From Pelagibius marinus (lineage in GTDB: Bacteria; Pseudomonadota; Alphaproteobacteria; Kiloniellales; Kiloniellaceae), in contig NZ_JACSDK010000001.1 in assembly GCF_014925385.1 (NCBI RefSeq), positions 372,001-436,000 on the forward strand: 64,000 nucleotides of DNA, written 5' to 3'. A program made the translations under genes and the position numbers. Shown piece by piece: positions 32,851 through 42,300 of this stretch (position 1 is its first letter; the number at the start of each line of letters is the position of its first letter). The notes below the pieces were generated by a model. It saw only the letters and a program-made list of their open reading frames with translations, did no database searches and was not told where the DNA came from.

Positions 32851-33720
32851 TTAAGCTTCGATCTGCTCGACCAGCTCGCCGTCCTCGGTGAAGCAGGCAG
32901 CCAGCAGCGGGCCGCCGAAGCCGCAGCCCGCGTCCACCGTGGCGGTGAATTCCCCCAGTTCCAGACCCGGGTGTTGTGGGCAGAAGCCGCGCACCACCCG
33001 TCGGTAGCCGCCGTAGGGCGCGGCGAGGCAGGAAAAACCGCTGCTGCCCCACCAGAAACTGTCCTTCTGCGCTTCCAGCGGCCGGTTGGGGTCCAGGCCG
33101 GCGTTGACGAACAGCAGGCCCCAGGGGGCGTTCGACGGGGGCGCACCTGCGGGGCCAGCGTCTTGGTCTTGGCCCGGCGGCGGGCTGTAGGCGGCGCGGC
33201 GCAGGCCGCCCAGCAGCTGCCAGTGGCCGGGGTGGTCCTGGATGCCCTGGCGCAGGGCGCTGGTCCAGCGGGTCAGCTGGCGCGGCCCGGCGGCGGCCTC
33301 GCGCAGGCCCTCGGTCGGGCTGAAGCCATAGGACTCCAGCGTGGCGGCGACGCCCTGGTCCAGCATCCATTGCAGCACCGCCCGGGGATCGGTGGCGAAC
33401 TGCAGCTGCAGCAGCTTCTGCCACATCTCCTCCTGGCTGCCGCGCAGGTGCACGACATCGCAAGCGAAGGTGTCGGGGCGCGCCATGAAGAGGCCGCGGA
33501 AGCGCAGGAGGGCGTCTACGGTGGCGGCCACCGCCGGGCCGCGGCCGATCAGGTTGCCCAGGTAGACCAGGCGGTCGCCGTAGCGCAGGCGGCCGGTCAG
33601 CTCGCGGTGCAGGCGGCCCAGCGCCTCGGCCTCGCCATGAATGGAGGAGACCGCCCAGACGCGATGGGGACCGCCACGCCGGATGCTGCGCAGAATCGTG
33701 AACTTTTGCCGATCCCCCAT
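32851..33720 (-). CDS. Metallophosphoesterase-fold protein with degenerate active site
   Basis: A 289-residue protein laid out like a PPP/diadenosine-tetraphosphatase-type calcineurin phosphoesterase: an N-terminal WAVSSIHGEAEALGRL, VYLGNLIGRGPA, LRGSQEEMW and FVNAGLDPNRPL. Compared with the canonical GDIHG, GDLVDRG, RGNHE and HAGLDP, the metal and catalytic residues are changed (Asp to Ser26, Asp to Asn56, Asp to Gly59, Asn-His to Ser95-Gln96, His to Asn). Only His28 is kept. It is therefore probably a pseudophosphatase with a binding or scaffold role. The ATG at 33720 starts just before the fold. Confidence 0.75.
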   Translation of the reverse strand: MGDRQKFTILRSIRRGGPHRVWAVSSIHGEAEALGRLHRELTGRLRYGDRLVYLGNLIGRGPAVAATVDALLRFRGLFMARPDTFACDVVHLRGSQEEMWQKLLQLQFATDPRAVLQWMLDQGVAATLESYGFSPTEGLREAAAGPRQLTRWTSALRQGIQDHPGHWQLLGGLRRAAYSPPPGQDQDAGPAGAPPSNAPWGLLFVNAGLDPNRPLEAQKDSFWWGSSGFSCLAAPYGGYRRVVRGFCPQHPGLELGEFTATVDAGCGFGGPLLAACFTEDGELVEQIEA

Positions 33721-33843
33721 AGCGTCGGCGCTCAATCCTCGAATAGTTGGCGACCCCGGCGGCAGAATCTCACGATTCGCCGGTTTTGTCGGGGACAATT
33801 TGCTGTGAAGGAGGGGGCGCCGGCGTCGCAGGCCCCTAAAAGA

Positions 33844-33878
33844 AACCGCCCTGCTCTTACGCGAAGAGCAGGGCGGTT
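33844..33878 (-). terminator. Terminator of carD
   Basis: A perfect 15 bp stem (33844-33858 and 33864-33878, AACCGCCCTGCTCTT and complement) with a 5-base loop. On the minus strand it is followed by TCTTTTA. It lies 25 bases after the carD stop. Confidence 0.9.
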
Positions 33879-33902
33879 GCTGAACAGGATCTCTGGTCGC
33901 GC

Positions 33903-34394
33903 TCAGGCGGCGAGCAGCTTTTCCAGCTTCAGGGCCGCGGCGTCCTCGTCGATCTTCTCGACGGCGGCCAGTTCGCGGGCCAGGCGGTCCAGGGCCGCCT
34001 GATACATCTGGCGCTCGCTGTAGGACTGGTCCGGCTGGTCGGCGCTGCGGTGCAGGTCGCGCACCACCTCGGCGATCGACACCGGGTCGCCGGAGTTGAT
34101 CTTGGCTTCGTATTCCTGCGCGCGGCGGCTCCACATGGTGCGCTTGGCGCGGCTGCGACCCTTCAGGGTGGTCAGCGCGGTGTCCATCATCTTGCGGCTG
34201 GACAGCTTGCGCAGACCGGAATTGGCGGCCTTGTCCACGGGCACCCGCAGGGTCATGCGGTCCTTTTCGAACTTGATGACAATCAGGTCGAGGGTAATGT
34301 CACCGACTTCTTGCGTCTCGATCCCCAGCACGCGGCCAACGCCGTGGGTCGGGTAAACAACATAATCACCTTCACCGTATTCGCTCTTTGCCAT
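33903..34394 (-). CDS. carD: CarD family transcriptional regulator
   Basis: A 163-residue protein. The N-terminal Tudor-like RNA-polymerase-interacting domain reads GDYVVYPTHGVGRVLGIE with MTLRVPVDKA, and the helical C-terminal DNA-binding domain follows (RKMMDTALTTLKGR, SRRAQEYEAKI). CarD stabilises the RNA polymerase open complex at rRNA and other promoters. Length and neighbours (fdxA upstream on the same strand) are typical of Alphaproteobacteria. A strong terminator follows. Confidence 0.95.
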   Translation of the reverse strand: MAKSEYGEGDYVVYPTHGVGRVLGIETQEVGDITLDLIVIKFEKDRMTLRVPVDKAANSGLRKLSSRKMMDTALTTLKGRSRAKRTMWSRRAQEYEAKINSGDPVSIAEVVRDLHRSADQPDQSYSERQMYQAALDRLARELAAVEKIDEDAAALKLEKLLAA

Positions 34395-34923
34395 GCTCCG
34401 CTCTCTCCAATCGGCATCTGGTTCGCCCGAGGCGTCCCCCTGTACGGAACGTCACACCCGACCGAATTGTCCTCAACGCCTGTCCGGGACCGTCGCATAG
34501 CGCGATGCGCTCACAACGCAATGCCAGGTCACCCATTGCCGCCGCCAAGTCCCGATCACCGGAGTACCCGATCCCCGGGGTACTTGGGGGCCTTCACTAT
34601 TGTCCGCCCTCGACTTGGGCCTTTGGCGACCCTTGCGCAAGAGTGGGAGACGAAACGAACAACCGCGCCATCGGCCTCCCGACGGCGCGCTGCTGTCGCT
34701 CAAAATTTCATGTAACTAATTTATCACATTGACTGTGGAAAAACAACTACCGCAGCTGCGAAAGGCCGTTGTTTTCCTTGGAAACACTTGGCCTCAAAGG
34801 CGGCAAGGGCCGCGGTGGTTAATACCGCGACCCCGGCCATTTGATCCACAGGGATTAACCAAAGAATTTAATCCCAGCGCTACTGCGGCCCGACAGTCGG
34901 CCGCGGGCGCTCTTCTGCAGCCG
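34395..34923. other. Intergenic region upstream of carD
   Basis: No gene is supported in 529 bases. It should hold the carD promoter and the 3' end of the fdxA transcript. One symmetric element, AGTACCC-8 nt-GGGTACT at 34563-34584, looks like an operator. The plus-strand frames here have no ribosome sites and no recognisable product. Confidence 0.45.
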
Positions 34924-35268
34924 TCAGCCGTCGGTATTGCCGGGCTTGTCCGAGAAGTACTTTTTGTACTTGTCCGCTTCCTCGCGGTACGTGTCGGCGT
35001 CGGCCGGCGCCTCGCCCTTGCGGGTGATGTTCGGCCACCTGTTGTCCGAGTAATCCCGGTTCAGTTCCAGCCAGGTCTCCGCCTGTGGATCGGTGTCGGG
35101 CACGATGGCCTCCGGCGGGCATTCCGGCTCACAGACGCCGCAGTCGATGCATTCGTCGGGGTGGATCACCAGCATGTTCTCGCCCTCGTAGAAGCAGTCC
35201 ACGGGGCAGACCTCGACACAATCCATGTACTTGCACTTGATGCAGGCTTCGGTGACGACATAGGTCAT
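34924..35268 (-). CDS. fdxA: Seven-iron ferredoxin FdxA ([3Fe-4S][4Fe-4S])
   Basis: A 114-residue ferredoxin. Cysteines occur at 9, 12, 17, 21 and 25 ([19 protein letters not shown]) and at 40, 43, 46 and 50 ([13 protein letters not shown]), the pattern of the 7Fe class with an alphaproteobacterial C-terminal extension of about 55 residues. It carries electrons in the cytoplasm. The ATG at 35268 with AGGAGAG upstream was chosen; the open frame upstream is not needed. Confidence 0.95.
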   Translation of the reverse strand: MTYVVTEACIKCKYMDCVEVCPVDCFYEGENMLVIHPDECIDCGVCEPECPPEAIVPDTDPQAETWLELNRDYSDNRWPNITRKGEAPADADTYREEADKYKKYFSDKPGNTDG

Positions 35269-35371
35269 CGACTTCACTCTCCTCATGCGGCCGCCCGGCG
35301 GCGGCAATCCAGCAGTTATCTCTCCGTGACGCCGCGGCCTTGGGGCGGTCGCTGGCTGGCTAGGGGGCGCG

Positions 35372-35851
35372 TCAGTCCTCCGGGCCGTGGCGGGCCAGCA
35401 CGCGCTTGCGCGCCAGACCGCTGTCGCGGTCGCTGACGTGCAGCAGCCCGGCCAGGCGGCGCATCAGGCTCGCCTCCAGGTCATGCAGCTCGCCGTCGGC
35501 GTAGGCGACCTCCCACAGCATTTCCATCATCTCGATCCGCTCTTCCGCCGAGAAGGCGTTCTTGATCTCGCGGGTGAAGCCGAAGACCTCGACCGATTGC
35601 TCCACCTTATCGCGCGCCGCCTGCAGCAGCGTTTGGCTCTCCGCCGCGCTCAGGCCGAAGCGGCGCTCCACCAGCTCGGTGATCTTGGCCCGCTCCTCGG
35701 CGCCGAAGTCGGCGTCCATCTCGGCGGCTTCGACCAGCAAGGCGGCGGTCGCCAGCTGCAACCTGTCGGTCTGCCCGCCGGCCACGCCGCGCGCGTCAGG
35801 GCGGTCGCCCAGTAAAGCTTTCAGTCGCTCAAGCACGGCACTGGTTATCAC
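35372..35851 (-). CDS. TerB-like (tellurite resistance B family) protein
   Basis: A helical protein of about 154-159 residues with [24 protein letters not shown], then [19 protein letters not shown]-like features ([17 protein letters not shown]), the two Asp-bearing turns of the TerB domain. TerB proteins bind metal at these acidic turns; their role is unclear outside tellurite operons. The GTG at 35851 abuts the GGGGGG, so the GTG at 35836 (reading [10 protein letters not shown]) is an equally likely start. The gene is divergent from the DUF938 methyltransferase. Confidence 0.8.
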   Translation of the reverse strand: MITSAVLERLKALLGDRPDARGVAGGQTDRLQLATAALLVEAAEMDADFGAEERAKITELVERRFGLSAAESQTLLQAARDKVEQSVEVFGFTREIKNAFSAEERIEMMEMLWEVAYADGELHDLEASLMRRLAGLLHVSDRDSGLARKRVLARHGPED

Positions 35852-35952
35852 CCCCCGGCAAGGTCTGCAACCCCAGGGAACTTGCGGTCTTTGGCCCTTG
35901 CCGGGCCCCCGGCGCCCTGGCATAGCTTGCCTCTCGTCGAAGGGTTGAAAGC

Positions 35953-36690
35953 ATGTCGGACAACAGCATCCCGCCCCCAGAGAACGCCCGTGAGAACGCC
36001 CGTGAGAACTCCCGCGAGAAATCGGGTGATTTCTCCCCCGAGATGCGCCTGCACGCCCCGGCGACGCAGCGCAACCGCCTGCCCATCGCCCAGGCCCTGG
36101 CCGCCTGGCTGCCGCCGGAGGTCCAGGCCGGCGGGCGGGTGCTGGAGGTGGCCAGCGGCACCGGCGAGCACGCGCTCTACTTCGCGGCCTCCTTTCCCGG
36201 CATGACCTGGCAGCCGAGCGATCCCGAGCCCGTCCACCGGGCCAGCATCGCCGCCTACCGCGCCGACCATCTGGAGGCCGGCGGGCGCGACAACCTGGCG
36301 CCGCCGCTCGACCTCGATGCCACCCGGGAGGACTGGCTGGGGGCAACCTCGCCGCCGGACGGCCCCGTCGATGCGCCCTTTGATGCCGTCGTCTGCTGCA
36401 ACATGATCCACATCGCCCCCTGGGCGGCGGCCGAGGGCCTCGTCGCCGGGGCGGCGCGGGTGCTGAAACCGGGCGGCGGCCTCTTCCTCTACGGGCCCTT
36501 CAAGCGCGGCGGCGCCCACACGGCGCCCTCGAACGAGGCCTTCGACGCCTCCCTGCGCGCCCAGAACCCGGCCTGGGGGGTGCGCGACCTTGAGGCGGTG
36601 GCCGAACTGGCGGCCAGGGCCGGCTTCGCCGCGCCCCAGGTCGCGGAACTGCCCGCCAACAACCTGGCGGTCTGGTTCGAGAAGCAGTAG
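35953..36690 (+). CDS. DUF938 family SAM-dependent methyltransferase
   Basis: A 245-residue class I methyltransferase. After the N-terminal tail, LHAPATQRNRLPIA and VLEVASGTGEHALYFAASFP are the DUF938 signature and SAM-binding motif I, with WQPSDPEP as motif II and VLKPGGGLFLYGPFKR as the post-motif. Substrate unknown. The first 30 residues hold a low-complexity ENAR-type repeat encoded by tandem 12 bp units that family members normally lack. It is followed by the oxidase gene 50 bases downstream. Confidence 0.88.
   Translation: MSDNSIPPPENARENARENSREKSGDFSPEMRLHAPATQRNRLPIAQALAAWLPPEVQAGGRVLEVASGTGEHALYFAASFPGMTWQPSDPEPVHRASIAAYRADHLEAGGRDNLAPPLDLDATREDWLGATSPPDGPVDAPFDAVVCCNMIHIAPWAAAEGLVAGAARVLKPGGGLFLYGPFKRGGAHTAPSNEAFDASLRAQNPAWGVRDLEAVAELAARAGFAAPQVAELPANNLAVWFEKQ
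35980..36027 (+). repeat. Four tandem 12 bp repeats at the DUF938 N-terminus
   Basis: Units GAGAACGCCCGT (35980-35991 and 35992-36003, identical), GAGAACTCCCGC and GAGAAATCGGGT. They encode ENAR, ENAR, ENSR and EKSG in frame, extending the N-terminal tail before the conserved fold. Confidence 0.85.
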
Positions 36691-36739
36691 CAACAGTCGT
36701 CATCGAGAAGGCGGTCCCACAAAAAGCGAAGTTGGCCCC

Positions 36740-38035
36740 GTGAGCACCCTGCAGCAAAGCGATCCCTACCCCCCTTCCTACTACCTGGCCACCGCCAGGG
36801 AATTGCACCCGGCCCCGCCGCTGGCGGGCGAGGTCACCTGCGACGTCTGTGTCGTCGGCGGCGGCTTCACCGGCATCGCCACGGCCCTGCACCTGGCCGA
36901 GCGCGGCTACAAGGTGGTGGTGCTGGAGGCCCAGCGCGTCGGCTGGGGCGCCTCCGGGCGCAACGGCGGCCAGCTCTCCGGCGGCCAGCGCGTCGATCCG
37001 GAGACCATGGAGAAGATCGTCGGCAAGGACCGCGCGCGCCTGCTGTGGGAGCTGGGCGAGGAATCGAAAAACCTGGTGAAGCAGCGCATCGCCCGGCATG
37101 GCATCGACTGCGATTTGAAGCCCGGCATCATCGGCGCCGGCATCAAGGGGTCCCATGCCCGCGAGATGCAGGATCACGCCCGCTTCCTGCGCGACGACTA
37201 CGGCTATGAACACGTCCGCCCGCTGAGCCGGGAGGAGCTGCGCGCGCTGGTCGCCAGCGACCGCTATCACGGCGGCTACCTGGACAGCGACGCGGGGCAC
37301 CTGCATCCGTTGAACTACGTGCTGGGCCTGGCCAGGGCGGCGCGCGAGGCCGGGGCGGTGATCCACGAGATGTCGCCGGCCCTGGAGATCGTCCGGCAGA
37401 ACGGCAGGCCCGGGGTGCGCACGGCGGCGGGGCGGGTCTCCGCCGACTTCCTGGTGCTGGCCTGCAACGGCCACCTGGGCAACCTGGCGCCGCCGATTTC
37501 CTCGACCATCATGCCGATCAACAACTTCGTCATCGCCACGGCGCCGCTGGGCGAGGCGCGCGCCCGCGCGCTCATCGCCAACGGCGCGGCGGTGGCCGAC
37601 AGCAAGTACGTGATCGACTACTACCGCCTCTCCGCGGACCACCGCCTGCTGTTCGGCGGCGGCGAGAGCTACCGCATGAGCTACCCCGAAGACATCGCCG
37701 GGCTGGTGCGCAGATGCATGCTGCGCGTCTTCCCGCAGTTGGAAGATGTCGCCGTCGACTACGCCTGGGGCGGCAAGGTGGCCATCACCATGAACCGCCT
37801 GCCGGCCTTCGGGCGGCTGGAGAAGGACATTCTCTACGCCCAGGGCTTCTCGGGGCAGGGCGTGGCGCTGACCACGCTGGCGGGCCAGGTGATCGCCGAG
37901 GCCGTCGCCGGCCAGGCCGAGCGCTTCGACGTCTTCGCCGAGATCCCGACGCCGCGCTTTCCCGGCGGCGCGCTGCTGCGCTGGCCGAGCCTGGTGGTCG
38001 GCATGCTCTACTACTCGCTGCTGGACAAGCTCTAG
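36740..38035 (+). CDS. puuB: FAD-dependent oxidoreductase, gamma-glutamylputrescine oxidase-like
   Basis: A 431-residue DAO-family flavoprotein. The dinucleotide motif VVGGGFTGIATALHLAERG is followed by VGWGASGRNGGQLSGGQR, typical of the PuuB/OrdL group. The C-terminus has GFSGQGVALTTLAGQVIAEA for FAD closure. PuuB oxidises gamma-glutamylputrescine in putrescine degradation. No other puu genes are nearby, so the amine substrate is inferred. Translation appears to begin at the GTG at 36740 (reading VSTLQQSDPYPPSYY), the usual family N-terminus. Confidence 0.88.
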   Translation: MSTLQQSDPYPPSYYLATARELHPAPPLAGEVTCDVCVVGGGFTGIATALHLAERGYKVVVLEAQRVGWGASGRNGGQLSGGQRVDPETMEKIVGKDRARLLWELGEESKNLVKQRIARHGIDCDLKPGIIGAGIKGSHAREMQDHARFLRDDYGYEHVRPLSREELRALVASDRYHGGYLDSDAGHLHPLNYVLGLARAAREAGAVIHEMSPALEIVRQNGRPGVRTAAGRVSADFLVLACNGHLGNLAPPISSTIMPINNFVIATAPLGEARARALIANGAAVADSKYVIDYYRLSADHRLLFGGGESYRMSYPEDIAGLVRRCMLRVFPQLEDVAVDYAWGGKVAITMNRLPAFGRLEKDILYAQGFSGQGVALTTLAGQVIAEAVAGQAERFDVFAEIPTPRFPGGALLRWPSLVVGMLYYSLLDKL

Positions 38036-38045
38036 CGCCTTTGCC

Positions 38046-38786
38046 TCACAGCGCGCGGGCCATGATGTAGGCGCCCAGCGCCAGCAGGGCGGCGAAGAAG
38101 ACCTTGCGGAACAGCGGCTCGGGCAGGCGGCGGCGCAGGCCCTGGCCCAGCGCCAGGCCGGCCAGGGCCGGCGCCAGCGCCGCGGCGGACAGCAGGCCCA
38201 GCTCGCCGCTCAGCAGGTTGTTACCGCTCAGCGCCAGGCCCAGGGCGATGGTGGAGGTGAGGAACAGCATCCCCATGGCCTGGATCAGCTGGTCGCGCGG
38301 CAGGCCGATGCCCTGCAGGAACAGCACGCCGGGCACCACGTAGGATCCCGTCATGCCGGTCAGCACGCCGTTCACCGCGCCGATCAGCGGGCCGGCCCAG
38401 CGGGCTTGCCTGGCGGTAAGACTCAAGTGCAGCCCGGCGAGGCTGACCAGCGCGTAGACGATCAGCACGACGCCCAGCAGGGCGGAGAGCCAGCGCAGCT
38501 CGACGCGCGTCAGCGCCAGGGCGCCAACGAAGATGAAGAGGCCGGCTGCCAGCAGAAAGGGCCAGATGCGGCGCAGCACCTGCGGCGCGCCGCCGCCGGC
38601 GAGTGCCTGCCAGATGTTGCTGACGAAGGCCGGCGCCAGCATCAGCGCCATGGCCTGCGGCACGCCGAAGGCGACGGCCAGCAGCGCCAGGGCGATCGTC
38701 GGCAGGCCGAAGCCGACCACGCCCTTCACGAAGCCGGCGAGCAGGAAGACGGCGGCGATGGCCGCCAGCGTGAGGGCGTCGAACAT
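38046..38786 (-). CDS. TSUP/TauE-SafE family membrane transporter
   Basis: A 246-residue protein of eight or so hydrophobic segments, with the family's VFLLAGFVKGVVGFGLPTIAL near the N-terminus and the repeat-related GPLIGAVNGVLTGMTGSYVVP in the middle. TSUP proteins export sulfite, sulfoacetate or related organic anions across the inner membrane. The substrate is unknown. It is convergent with the oxidase gene, 10 bases apart. Confidence 0.92.
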   Translation of the reverse strand: MFDALTLAAIAAVFLLAGFVKGVVGFGLPTIALALLAVAFGVPQAMALMLAPAFVSNIWQALAGGGAPQVLRRIWPFLLAAGLFIFVGALALTRVELRWLSALLGVVLIVYALVSLAGLHLSLTARQARWAGPLIGAVNGVLTGMTGSYVVPGVLFLQGIGLPRDQLIQAMGMLFLTSTIALGLALSGNNLLSGELGLLSAAALAPALAGLALGQGLRRRLPEPLFRKVFFAALLALGAYIMARAL

Positions 38787-38880
38787 GCGTCATCCTAGGG
38801 GGACGCCGCTATATGGGGAAGCGAGGGCATCAGCTCTCGTCGCGCAGGCGATCGCTGCCCGGCATTGCGCAGGCGCACCC

Positions 38881-38980
38881 TATTCGGTGTCGCGCAAGCG
38901 CATCCTATTCGGTGTCGTGCAGGCGCATCCTATTCGGTGTCGCGCAAGCGCATCCTATTCGGTGTCGCGCAAGCGCTCCA
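38881..38980. repeat. Four tandem 25 bp repeats at the 3' end of the S4 gene
   Basis: Units at 38881, 38906, 38931 and 38956, each 25 bases (starting TATTCGGTGTCG), differ at only a few positions; a partial fifth copy lies at 38863-38880. The rightmost unit contains the final codons (RLRDTE) and part of the stop of the S4 gene; the others repeat this end downstream of the stop, so each copy also reads MRLRDTE-stop. Confidence 0.9.
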
Positions 38981-39392
38981 GGGCACGGCGGTCGCGCTTG
39001 GTGGGGCGGCCGCTGCCGGGCTCGCGCGGGGCCGTGGCGAGCGCGTCGGGCGTTCCCTTGGGCAGGCGGCTTTCCGCTTCCGGCGGCTTCAGGTCCTCGT
39101 AGAGCGCCTGCGCCTCGCTGGCCGGGCCGCGGCGGGTCCCGAGGGCCAGCACCTTTATGACGCGGATGTGGCGCGCCTGGGGGAAGGTCAGCACGTCGCC
39201 GACCTTCACCTTGTAGTGAGCCTTGACTACGCCCTGGCCGGAGAGGCGCAGCTTGCCGGCCTGGCAGATCTGGGTGGCGAGGCTGCGGCTTTTGAAGAAG
39301 CGGGCCTGCCACAGCCACTTGTCGGCGCGCAGGCTGGCTTGACCGGGGCTCGCCTGGTTGGCGCTGTCCTGAGGGCTTCCCGCGTCGCTCAT
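38955..39392 (-). CDS. S4-domain RNA-binding protein (HslR-like)
   Basis: A 145-residue protein whose S4 domain begins LRADKWLWQARFFKSRSLAT and ends KVKVGDVLTFPQ, as in Hsp15/HslR, which binds stalled 50S subunits with nascent tRNA. The C-terminal tail (GRPTKRDRRALERLRD) is basic. The start overlaps the stop of the upstream helicase gene by 4 bases, a coupling conserved in Alphaproteobacteria. The final codons lie in a 25 bp tandem repeat. Confidence 0.9.
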   Translation of the reverse strand: MSDAGSPQDSANQASPGQASLRADKWLWQARFFKSRSLATQICQAGKLRLSGQGVVKAHYKVKVGDVLTFPQARHIRVIKVLALGTRRGPASEAQALYEDLKPPEAESRLPKGTPDALATAPREPGSGRPTKRDRRALERLRDTE

Positions 39393-42300
39393 TCGCCGCC
39401 GAGCGAGAGTTGCTTGAGGATCGCGAAGGGCGAGTCGGCCATGCGCTTTTCTTCACGCCGGCGCGCTTCCTCCTGGCGCGCCTTGCGCGCCGCGATGGCC
39501 GCCTTGTCCAGCGGCTTGCCCTTGCCCTCCCCCTTGCGGGTGTCTTTGTCCCGGGGCCTGCCTTTGCCCTTGGGCCGGGCCTTGCCGCGCGCCTCGGCCG
39601 GGGCGGCGGTGTCGCCCTTGCCGCGCGCCTTGGGTTTCGCCTTCCGGCGGGCGGCGCTTTCCTTGCCCCCGTCCTTGCCCCCCTCCTTGCCCCTGTCCTT
39701 TCGGGGGCCCTTGCGGACGAAAGTGGTGACGCCGTCGCTGCTGCCGTGGCGGCGGTAGCCGAGCGCGAAGAGCAGCGCTTCCATATCGGCCTCGCCGCAG
39801 TCGGCGAGGGCGCAGAGGGCCGCATCGGCGGCGATGGGGACGTTCTTGCGTGCTTTCCGCTCGGCCCTGGGCTTCTCGACTTTCGGCGTCTCGTCCTCAG
39901 GCTTCCCGTCTGTCGGTTTCCCGGCTTCCGCTGTCTCGGCGGACTGCGCTTCCGGTTGCGGCACCGGAGATGCTTGCGCCACCACCGCAGCCTCGGCCGG
40001 GGCCGGCGCCGCGTCCTCCATCGGGGACGGGGCTGCCGCTTCCGCCGCCAGTTCAGGCGCCGCCTCGGACTCCACCTTCGCGGCTTCTGGCGTCTCGGCT
40101 TCAGGCTTCCCGGTTTCAGGCGTAAGGACGTCAGCCTTCGGGGCTTCGGGCTTCGCCGTCGCGCGCTTGTAGACCTCGCGCGACAGGCGCTCCAGCACGT
40201 CGGCGCGCACCGCCAGCGCCGGGCCGCTCTTGCGCGTGACCCGGCGGTAGCCGACGGCGTGGCAGAAGTCTTCCAGCTTCGGCACCCCGGCATAGGCCTC
40301 GCCCGGTCCGGCCGCCAGGTCGAAAGTCTTGGCGCCTTCCGGCGGCAGGGCGGGCAGGGGGCAGCCCTGGCGGATCGCCCAGAGCCGCGCGCGCAGCGCA
40401 AGCATGCGCGGCTGCTGCAGCTTCGGCAGGAACAGGCTGACCGCACCCAGGCGCACGCCCAGCGCCGACAGGGCCCTGCGGTCGGCCTTGGTCAGTGCCG
40501 CGAGCTGCTCCTTCAGCGGCCGGCGCGGCAGCGTGCCCAGGGCCTCGACCAGCTGGAACAGCAGGCCGCGCCCCGGCGCGGCCAGCTCGGCCGACTGCGC
40601 CGCGAAGAGCGGCTTCAACTGGTTGCGGATATGGCGGCTGAGCCAGGTGATGGCCCGCTTGCGCAGGCGCTCGCGGGCGGGGCCGTCCAGGAAGTCGCTG
40701 GCCAGCACCTCGATGCGGGGCGTCAGCACGGTGTCGCCGGCGGCCAGTCGCGCGAAGGGCACGCCGCGCCAGGCCAGCTTGTCCTCCACCAGGGTGAAGG
40801 CGCCGTCGTTGTCCTGCTCCAGCTGCTTGATGCGCCGGGGGATCTCGCCGGTCAGCGCGCGCCGCGCCGCGGTCAGCAGGGGCCGCGCGTCCTCGCCGGT
40901 CACCTCCTCGTCGGGCTGGAAGTCGAAGCCCTGCAGGCGGCCGACGAACTCGCCCTCCACCAGCACCTCGCCGCTCTTGCGCACCGCGCCGATCAGCTCG
41001 CCCTCGCCGCGCAGGCGGCGCACCAGCACCGCCGTGCGGCGGTCGACGAAGCGCTGGGTCAGGCGCTCGTGCAAAGCGTCGGAGAGCGAGTCCTCGATGG
41101 CGCGGGCGCGGCCCTGCCAGTGGTCGTTGTCCTCCAGCCAGTCGCCGCGGTGGGTGATGTAGGTCCAGGTGCGCACATGGGCGATGCGCTGGATCAGGTG
41201 GTCGATGTCGCCGTCGACGCGGTCCAGGCGCTGCAGCTGCCCGCCGACCCAGTCCTCGGGCAGGCGCAGGTCGTTGCGCATCAGGCGCGTATATATCTGG
41301 GACAGCAGCTGCGCGTGGTGGTCGGAGAGGATCTTGCGGAAGTCCGGCACCTGGCAGACCTCCCACAGCAGGGCCACGGAATCGGCCGAGGTGGCGAGCT
41401 GGGCGATCTCCGGATCGCGCGCCAGGGTGGAGAGGGCCAGCTGGTCCTCGGCGTTGCGCACCAGCAGCAGCTCCGGGCGCGGCGGGCGGCGCTCCAGGCT
41501 CTTCAGCAGGCTCGCCGGATCGCGGAAGTCCAGGTCGATGTTGCGCCAGTGCACGAAGGAGATGGGGTCGAAGCTGTGGTTCTCCACCGCCTCGACCAGC
41601 TCCTCGCTCAGGGGGCCGATCTCGCTGGTGGTGCCGAAGGTGCCGTCGCTCATGTGGCGTCCGGCGCGTCCGGCGATCTGGCCGATCTCCGGCGCGGTGA
41701 GGCGGCGCCGGCCGCGGCCGTCGAACTTGCGCAGGCGCGCGAAGGCGACGTGGTCCAGGTCCAGGTTCAGGCCCATGCCGATGGCGTCGGTGGCGACCAG
41801 GTAGTCGACCTCCCCGGCCTCGAAGAGGGCGACCTGGGCATTGCGGGTGCGTGGACTGAGCGCGCCCAGCACCACGGCGGTGCCGCCGCGCTGGAGGCGC
41901 AGCAGCTCGGCGGTGGCGTAGACCTCGGCGGCGGAGAAGGCGACCACGGCCGAGCGCGGCGGCAGCCGCGTCAGCTTCTGCGGGCCGGTGTAGCTGAGGG
42001 TGGAGAACCGCGGCCGGGTGACGAACTCGGCCTCCGGCACCAGCTTCTGCAGCACCGGGCGGATGGTCTCGGCGCCCAGGAACATGGTCTCGGCCAGCCC
42101 CCGGGCGTGCAGCAGGCGGTCGGTGAAGACGTGACCGCGCTCCGCATCGGCGCAGAGCTGGATCTCGTCGATCGCCAGGAAGGCGACCGGCCGGTCGACC
42201 GGCATGGACTCCACCGTGCAGCAGAAGTAGCGCGCGCCGGGGGGCAGAATTTTTTCCTCGCCGGTGACCAGCGCCACCTGGCTCTTGCCCTTGATCTGGA

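Noticed and set aside
38881-38980. CRISPR array
   Set aside because: The 25 bp units are directly adjacent without spacers and derive from the end of the S4 gene; no cas genes are present in the window.
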